In this document: positions 57,493 through 64,000 of the stretch, piece by piece
Layout of the letters: every line of letters starts with the position of its first letter
Numbering within the stretch: position 1 is the stretch's first letter
Assembly (NCBI GenBank): GCA_032629725.1
Contig: JAFEVB010000029.1
Span: 1,054,001-1,118,000 of the forward strand
Source: Gremmenia infestans
Taxonomy: Eukaryota; Ascomycota; Leotiomycetes; Helotiales; Hamatocanthoscyphaceae
Direction of reading: 5' to 3'
Length of the DNA: 64,000 bases
Notes under the pieces: generated by a model
Told to the model about the DNA's origin: nothing
The model's input: only the letters and a program-made list of their open reading frames with translations
The model's database searches: none
Made by a program: the position numbers and the translations under genes

Positions 57493-60400
57493 TCAATACA
57501 ACCCCTCATCATCATCCTCTCCATCCCTAAACCCCATATCAACAGCCTTCCCTTTTCCCTTCCCCTGAACCCCATTTGAAGTAACACCCCCCTCATCACT
57601 ATCAACTGCCCTCCCTTTCCCTTTCCGATCAACAACCTTCGCTTTCCCCTTACTCTTCGGCCTCCCATTCGCATCCGCCACGTCCGCATCAACCTCTACC
57701 TCCGTCTTCCCCTTCCCATCATCAGGTTTTTCAAACATACCCCGAACCTTCTTATAATGCTCCAACTCCCCAAAACTAACACTAGGAACCAGCTCTTTCT
57801 CCGCTAGCATGAAATCTTCTTCCGTAACCACTACATCCGTATCCTCTTTCGTCGCGTAATGGTCGAAAAAGTATGCGGTGGAGATTTTGGTAGTGTTATT
57901 GATTGCGGCGATTTTGGTGTCGACGAGGGAGGCTTGACGGGTCACGGCTTTGAGCATGGCGTCGGAGCAGAGGGCGTAGAAGTCGGCGCCAGTGTAGGTG
58001 AAGGGGAGACGGGAGGCGACGCGCTGTAGAGATAGGGAGGGATGGAGTGTGAATCTGGAAATGTTGCGTTAGTACTGTTTATGAAATACGGTGACATGAT
58101 CAACTTACTTCCGTGTCAAGGCTTCCATAATTGTCAGCTGTTTCTCGTGCGTGTCGCTCACGCCCAGATACAGCATCTTGTCAAATCTACCTGGTCGCAA
58201 CAATGCAGCATCAAGCAGATCAGGTCGATTTGTGGCGCCGATAACAAACACCCCCCCTCCACCATCTTCACCGTCTGACATGCCATCAAGCTCAGCTAGG
58301 AGTTGGGAAACGATGCGGTCCATGACACCACCGCTGTCACCTTGGTTCCCTCGTTTTGGTGCCACTGAGTCAAGTTCATCAAAGAACACAACACAGGGCC
58401 TCGCATCGCGAGCGCGCTGGAATACTCTTCGCACATTGGCTTCTGATTCACCAATGTACATGTTGAGCAATTCTGGTCCCTTGACGCTGAAGAAGTTTAG
58501 ACTAAACTCGGTAGCGATAGCCTTCGCAAGAAGGGTTTTGCCGGTGCCGGGTGGACCGTAGAACAAAATCCCGGATCGCTTCTTCATGCCTTTGGCGAAG
58601 AGTTCTGGGCGCTCAAGCGGCAGTTGAATGGTTTCGATGACGGCATCCTTGACGTTTGTGAGACCTCCAACATCGTCCCAGCCTACATTTGGAATCTTGG
58701 GAGCTCCAATTGCATCAGCAAAATTCTTCCTTGCGGCATCAACGGCAAGGTCAAAATCAGCTTTCGTGAGGCAACGGCCTGCAGGGCCACCGGCTACAAG
58801 TACATCCCGCACAGTAACAGGGGTTTCGGGATTGGAAGACGCAGAGGCAAGTGATTCGAGTCGCGAGTTTCTTCCTACAACAGCACGATCAACAACATCA
58901 ACGAGATCGCCAGCCACGAGGGCAGCAGTTTTGACAGCAACGCCGCTCAAATCTACTTCTGGAGCAAGAGGTATTGGCTGAGCATCGATTATGCCTCGGA
59001 GGATGCCCTCGCGCTCCCATTCGTCAGGGGCACTCATTTCCAGCTCATGCGTAAAAAGACCTCGAACGCCATCTGAGATCTTGTCAACCTCAGTAGTGGT
59101 GGCAATCAGTACTCGAAGCCCCGATAAGATTCCACTCAGTGAGGTGATCATTCGATCAGCCGTGAGAGCTTCAATATGACGAATCAATACAGAACAAAAC
59201 TCAGGCCCACAAGCCATAGCTTTGTCAGCACGAGTTTCCAAGTATGCAATGGCATTCGTATCACTACCCGCTCTACCTTCCGTCATGATATCATAAGCAT
59301 CAATATTGTACGTATGCAGACCAATATCAGAGCACGCTTTCGACGCCAATGTTGCTTTCCCAATATTTCGCTGTGTGGAAACCAGAAGAATGGCAAGAGG
59401 CTGCTGCTGGAGATGAATAGCGCGAGGGCTCGTAGCTGCGGCAATCAGCTCTCTCAAGCGGCGCTGAAGAGTAGTGACTTGGTGTCTCGGTGCCTCCGGC
59501 ATGGAAGTTGTACTTGTTTCAGACTTGGGGACGGCAGTCAACCCCAAATAATATTTCCAAGTGCTGTCCATAGTCCCAGGCACTCGTCCAGTTGCACTGC
59601 CAGACTGCATCATTTTAGTGATCTGACTATCGATAGATGCAGCACCTCCCCAGATATCCTCATCATCTGAATTTTCATCTCTACTGACTCCGATGTATAC
59701 TATCTTGAACCACCCAACGCCGGACAGCTTAGATTGCCTGGCAGAGTTTGTAGTGCCTAAAGCTGAATAAGATAACAACTCTTGTATCTCATCACTAGCT
59801 GAGGGTTCGTATAAGGTTCGTCCAAGGTCCTCATCGATGGGAATGGCCACTAAATCACCCTTTCGAACGACACGTATGCGATTGGCAAAATGCCCCTTTA
59901 GATTTGCAAACAGAGCGTCCTGGAAATTACGATTCATAGATAGCGGGGTAGCAATCTTCGACAACGTGAGTTCTTGAGCAAAAGGAGGCCGAGATGAGCT
60001 AGTGATTTTGGGTTGAGCAGTTCTTGCCGGTTGAGGAACGCGCTTCAGAGCTGAAAGCCTGCAATAAGGTGTATTTTCCATATTTGCAAGTAAGACGGGC
60101 GAAAGATAGACCACCGGGTTAGTGGGCTTCTGAACCTGGGATTCAAAGAATGACATTCTTCGTTCCCCTTGCTTATTACTTGGGATCTTCGTGACAGGAC
60201 GATGAGAGTAGCCCTCTGGTAACCCAAAGACCTTGACGGGACGCCATAACGGGTCTTCTGGTTCGGCGCCAAAGCTTCCGAGACCCCATAGGCCTGCTCC
60301 ATTTGCCGGTGGCTCAGAAGCAACTTCTAATCGGACCCAATCCCCTGAGAAACAGCCAATCTTCGACAGGGAGCTAACGTCCACGAAAACTCGAGTTTCT

Positions 60401-61678
60401 TGGTCGTCCTCATTACTGGGCTTAGGGTGTAGTATTTCTTCGGCTAAAGGCTTCATCAAACCTTGAGCTTTGAAAAGTCGCCCTTTTTGACCGCCAGCGC
60501 GAGCTGTAGTTGCAGTGAATGATGAAAAGACGGAGCCGGGGGTGGCAATTCCATTCGTTCTGTGGCCAATGGTCTGGGGCGACCCTGGCTGTACAGTTGA
60601 TATTCCACTCGCATTATGAGCTGGAAGCATTGGGGCTTGTAACGAAATCATATCGTCCATAGAATCATCCGATAAGTTATCCTCTTCTGATAAGTCTGCC
60701 TCAGTATCCGTCGCAGAATCGTTATCCTCCACAGCCGTATCAGTTTTATACCGATCTTCGGCTGCGGAATAGAATTGATCGTTTGATGTGTCTTCGTCGT
60801 CTGACCCTCCGTTCTGAAGACGGTTCACTGCTAGGGACTGCGGTTTTCGAGCAGTTTTCGGAAGATGGCCAGATTGAGTGATGATAATCTTGGTCTGTGG
60901 TGACAAGATACCTTGGCCGACAGGTTCGGAGAGAGTAACCTTGGCAGGCGGAGGAGGAATGTGTGTAATGGGATGAGGTTGTAGCGGTAAGGGGAAATCA
61001 TCCCCAGTGTGTACAACCTTCAAGGAACCTAGTGCTTCCCGAATTGCAGATGACAATCGTTCTTCGGGGGAGGTAGCACTTGTTTTGACCATCGGTTTGC
61101 CATTGGTTCGTGCATGTTCTCCATGAAATGTCCCTTCTCCATTCTCCAACCGGCTTGCTAGTTCCCTTTCTATTGTCACAAACACAGTATCCAAAGGCAT
61201 TGGTATTACATCCAAGATTCTGATCTCAATTCCACTTCGACTATGGCTCGATAATTTGGAGGGGGCAACTTTTTGTAGAGCCGCTGCAAATCCTTGGAGC
61301 GCGAGGGATGAAGGAGAGAATTGCACTGTCGAATGTGCAAGAGCACTGGAGGATCTGATTGGGACCACCGTCCACGTTGAGTCTTCGACAGCTGTGGAGG
61401 GCTCCCAAGGAGAAATTGCAACATGGTGGACCTCGTCGTTTTGAGGGGGGCTGTCATCTGCTTGAGCTGAAATATGTTAGCTCAAACCACTTAGTAGCCA
61501 GCAGGGAGTATTCACCATACGCCTGAGCGGGAAATAAATCCGCAAACAGGTCTTCGGAAAGTATTCCAACGTCTCCCTTCACATGGTCATCCAGAACTAA
61601 TCTCGCAGTAATCGAGGACTTGTCTTGGCGCCGCCTCTTGCGCTTTCGATGGTGGGGTATTTGTATAAAATCTGCCAT
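57493..61678 (-). CDS. PEX6: Peroxisomal biogenesis AAA-ATPase PEX6
   Basis: Three exons: 61678-61516, 61466-58109 and 58054-57493 (4083 nt, 1360 aa), with 49- and 54-nt introns. The N-terminal domains (to about 650) include long acidic low-complexity stretches. The first AAA domain is degenerate: its P-loop position reads STQRNIGKAT. The second is complete, with Walker A GPPGTGKT (about 1025-1032), Walker B VVFFDELD (about 1080) and the PEX6 hallmark SVKGPELLNMYIGESEANVR. An extended C-terminal tail after YKKVRGMF is rich in Lys/Gly/Asp. It forms a hexamer with PEX1 at the peroxisome membrane and extracts ubiquitinated PEX5 for recycling. The third exon restores RKFTLHPSLSLQRVASRLPF at the splice. 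Confidence 0.95.
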
Positions 61679-62648
61679 TATTGCAGCCTTGAGCTCTATC
61701 TGCTAGAAGTGCCGCGTTGAGAAGCGCCGTACGCGTTGAAAAGCTATGAGTTAGGTACCATAATCGAGGGGTTTCGCAGGAAAGGAACGTAAGGTTAGGC
61801 CGGATAATAGTTGTATAAGAAACAGCTATGAGTTCGTGAGAAGGTCGCAGATATGTACAATAAAAATGGTCAAAACTCAGACAGAATTCAGTCCAACGCC
61901 GCCAATGCAAGTTTGGGTGTTGGGGTTCAAAAAGCAACGAGCTCGGCTGGTACAGTAGCTCGAGTAGGTAGACAGAATCAACGGCCGAGGCTTTGCGGAG
62001 AAATGCACTAGAGAGAATACGGCTAAGAGATTTGGAGAGTCATGTGACTCATAATTATGGATAGATTTAGATAGCTTTCATTTTACAGAGTAAAACTATC
62101 AAAGCTATCAAGTGGAAACATCTGGTAGAGAAATAAACTCTCACAGCTTTGTGAGTACGCCATCTCGAAGGGAGTAGATACTGTCACGTGCCATTTAGTA
62201 CGTCATACTTAAAACGAAAGAACTGGCCTAGGATTTGATTTTCACATGCTAGGTACCTATCTATGTGGACTCGGAATCTACCAATGAACGGTGAAAGAGA
62301 ACAACCAATCATAAGTCTTGGAGATGTCCCCCTAGGCCGCTTTCGGACGTTTCAGCTGGACCAGGAATCTCACGATTGCCAGTTAGTGAGCGCGCCATCT
62401 ATGCATCTATACGTAGGTAGGCTTCTACAATATCTTGTACATTTGTTTGTCTAATAATTTCTGAATAACTTCAATTCTAACACTTCTATCTGTACATACA
62501 TGTCCGCTGCAACTTTCCAGACATTGTAGTTATTCGCTTCTTCCCTTGCCACCAGGTATGCTAGATTAGATTTCCCTACATTGTTGCGACCCCCCCCCCA
62601 ATCGCATCGCATCGCATCGCATCATCACATCGCACCACTTCGCTCGCA
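61679..62648. promoter_or_regulatory. Divergent promoter region of PEX6 and the lipase-like gene
   Basis: 970 bp between divergent start codons. It has a C-run and ATCGC repeat just before the lipase-like gene and a TCACGTG box near 62184. No gene is supported. Confidence 0.5.
62601..62620. repeat. ATCGC pentanucleotide repeat in a 5' leader
   Basis: Four perfect ATCGC units directly after a run of ten C (62590-62599), 28 nt before the start codon of the lipase-like gene. Both tracts are slippage-prone. Confidence 0.85.
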
Positions 62649-64000
62649 ATGGGAGACAACACCCAGAGTTCGGCGACCACCGTACCAGACCTTCTCACGA
62701 CCAATGCTGCCGTGCAATACGCCCACCAAGCCGAGAAGCTGTCCTACGAACACGACCCCAGCGGTAGTGCGACCGCTGTCCAGGCCGAATATGTTACACC
62801 TCATGATCCTATAATAATAACGGGCGATGGCGGCAGACTACCTGGGGTTCCGCTGGCAGAGGCTGCGAAACTCAATTCCCTTAAGGAGCAAGTCGATGGG
62901 GTGTCAGAGCATGCTATCAAAGGGGAGGCATTGGTAGACACTTCCCCCGGACAGAGGGAGAACTCAGGGACGGAATCGCCCAAACAACATGGCACGATAC
63001 AAAAGTCCCAAGAGGGTTCGTTGCGCAAATCAATGCCACCTTCGCGGACGCACCCTCTCTTCCCACCTCTCCCGCTCTACGGGCCCTCTTCCATAACTCG
63101 AGATATACAATGCATGGTCTTTCGCACATCTTCCTTTTTCCTATCCCTAGCCTTTCTCGGCATTGTTGTTCTGGGCTCGGCATTTACTAGCATACCCCTA
63201 ATGTTCAGACATATTTGGAAGCGTGTAACATTTCGAGACCCGGACGCTTCCCGGCCCTTCAATGAGGAGGAGAAGAACCGGAGAACGATGAGGAAAGAAC
63301 AGGAGAAAGTGTGGAAGAAGGAGAGGTCGAGGCGGAGATCGACTACGAAAATGGATGATGATAACGAGGACGAGGCTGCGCAAGGAGAATTTATACCGAC
63401 GGAAGGGGGAAGGGATCCTCTGATCTGTGATGCTGGGTATTATGCCAGGCGAGTCGGACTGGACGTTCAGGAATTCAAAGTGCAAACTGAAGATGGCTTT
63501 ATCATCACGCTGTGGCATGTCTACAACCCTCAAGAGTTCACACCAATGACCGAGGCTGAACGAGCAGCACGAGGCCCAGACATCTTTATAGATGCAGGAC
63601 CTTCACGCCCTGGTGGCTCTCCGCAGAAACCCAAGTTCCCAATTCTAATGATGCACGGTCTCCTACAATCCTCAGGAGCCTACTGCACCAACGACGATGA
63701 CTCTCTAGCCTTCTACCTCTGCAAAGCGGGCTACGATGTCTGGCTCGGCAATAATCGCTGTGGCTTCAAGCCGGAACACACTCTCCTATCCTATTCCGAC
63801 CCTCGAATGTGGGCTTGGAACATTCGTCAAATGGGTGTCATGGACCTCCCTGCTCTCACATCACGCGTCCTCGCCGAAACAGGCTTCCAGAAACTGGGCC
63901 TCATCGCACATTCTCAAGGCACGACGCAGACCCTCGTCGCACTAGCAAAAGAACAACGTCCAGAACTCGGCGAAAAACTTACTGTCTTCTGCGCCCTAGC
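62649..64000 (+). CDS. Membrane-anchored acid-lipase-family protein (steryl ester hydrolase-like), 5' part
   Basis: An open frame runs from the ATG of MGDNTQSSATT without an intron to the end of the window (450 codons seen; the gene continues). Residues about 155-185 form one membrane helix (SFFLSLAFLGIVVLGSAFTS). A basic/acidic linker follows, then the AB-hydrolase lipase region: EFKVQTEDGFIITLWHVYN, ILMMHGLLQSSGAY, GYDVWLGNNRCG and the nucleophile elbow IAHSQGT with Ser about 422. This layout matches fungal Tgl1/Yeh1-type steryl ester hydrolases, which sit in the ER, lipid droplets or plasma membrane. The catalytic Asp and His lie outside the window. Confidence 0.86.
   Translation, partial: MGDNTQSSATTVPDLLTTNAAVQYAHQAEKLSYEHDPSGSATAVQAEYVTPHDPIIITGDGGRLPGVPLAEAAKLNSLKEQVDGVSEHAIKGEALVDTSPGQRENSGTESPKQHGTIQKSQEGSLRKSMPPSRTHPLFPPLPLYGPSSITRDIQCMVFRTSSFFLSLAFLGIVVLGSAFTSIPLMFRHIWKRVTFRDPDASRPFNEEEKNRRTMRKEQEKVWKKERSRRRSTTKMDDDNEDEAAQGEFIPTEGGRDPLICDAGYYARRVGLDVQEFKVQTEDGFIITLWHVYNPQEFTPMTEAERAARGPDIFIDAGPSRPGGSPQKPKFPILMMHGLLQSSGAYCTNDDDSLAFYLCKAGYDVWLGNNRCGFKPEHTLLSYSDPRMWAWNIRQMGVMDLPALTSRVLAETGFQKLGLIAHSQGTTQTLVALAKEQRPELGEKLTVFCAL

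Overview
The window comes from a filamentous ascomycete (Pezizomycotina). Nearly every gene is split by short GT..AG introns, mostly 46-90 nt and often with a CTAAC-type branch site. Single-copy nuclear genes (TFG2, NSA2, LSM2, PSO2, PEX6, MRPL49) are interleaved with a secondary-metabolite gene cluster and some decayed accessory genes. A Leotiomycetes-type genome would fit, but that is only a guess. Exon-intron structures were worked out by hand. In every intact gene the spliced length is a multiple of three and family motifs run across the junctions.

Left part (0-30 kb), housekeeping and conserved genes: a bZIP factor with a hydrophobic C-terminal segment (-), a five-finger CCCH protein (-) divergent from TFIIF-beta (+), an OMA1-like protein that has lost its HExxH site (-), a small Cys/His protein (+), an amino-acid permease (+), mitochondrial bL21m (-) divergent from the 14-exon NSA2 (+), an alpha/beta hydrolase (+), a frameshifted gene relic (+), LSM2 (+) and the interstrand cross-link nuclease PSO2/SNM1 (+).

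Middle part (30-55 kb), accessory DNA: a broken F-box gene and an AT-rich stretch lead into a biosynthetic cluster. The cluster holds a small alpha/beta hydrolase (+), a 13-exon highly reducing polyketide synthase with KS-AT-DH-MT-ER-KR-ACP (-), a divergently transcribed NRPS with C-A-T-C plus a dead carrier-like tail (+), a cytochrome P450 (+) and an atypical short-chain dehydrogenase (-). The PKS has no release domain and the NRPS begins with a condensation domain. The simplest reading is that a methylated, reduced polyketide is passed from the PKS carrier to the NRPS, joined to one amino acid, released by the terminal C domain, and tailored by the P450 and SDR. No pathway transcription factor or transporter is in the window. 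The 1.8 kb shared PKS/NRPS promoter carries a perfect 12-bp CGG-type palindrome. A second AT-rich stretch and an intron-containing tRNA-Ala(AGC) lie on the far side.

Right part (55-64 kb), conserved genes again: a PMP20/Prx5-type peroxiredoxin (-), PEX6 (-), and the 5' part of a membrane-anchored lipase/steryl-ester-hydrolase-like gene (+) that runs off the end of the window.
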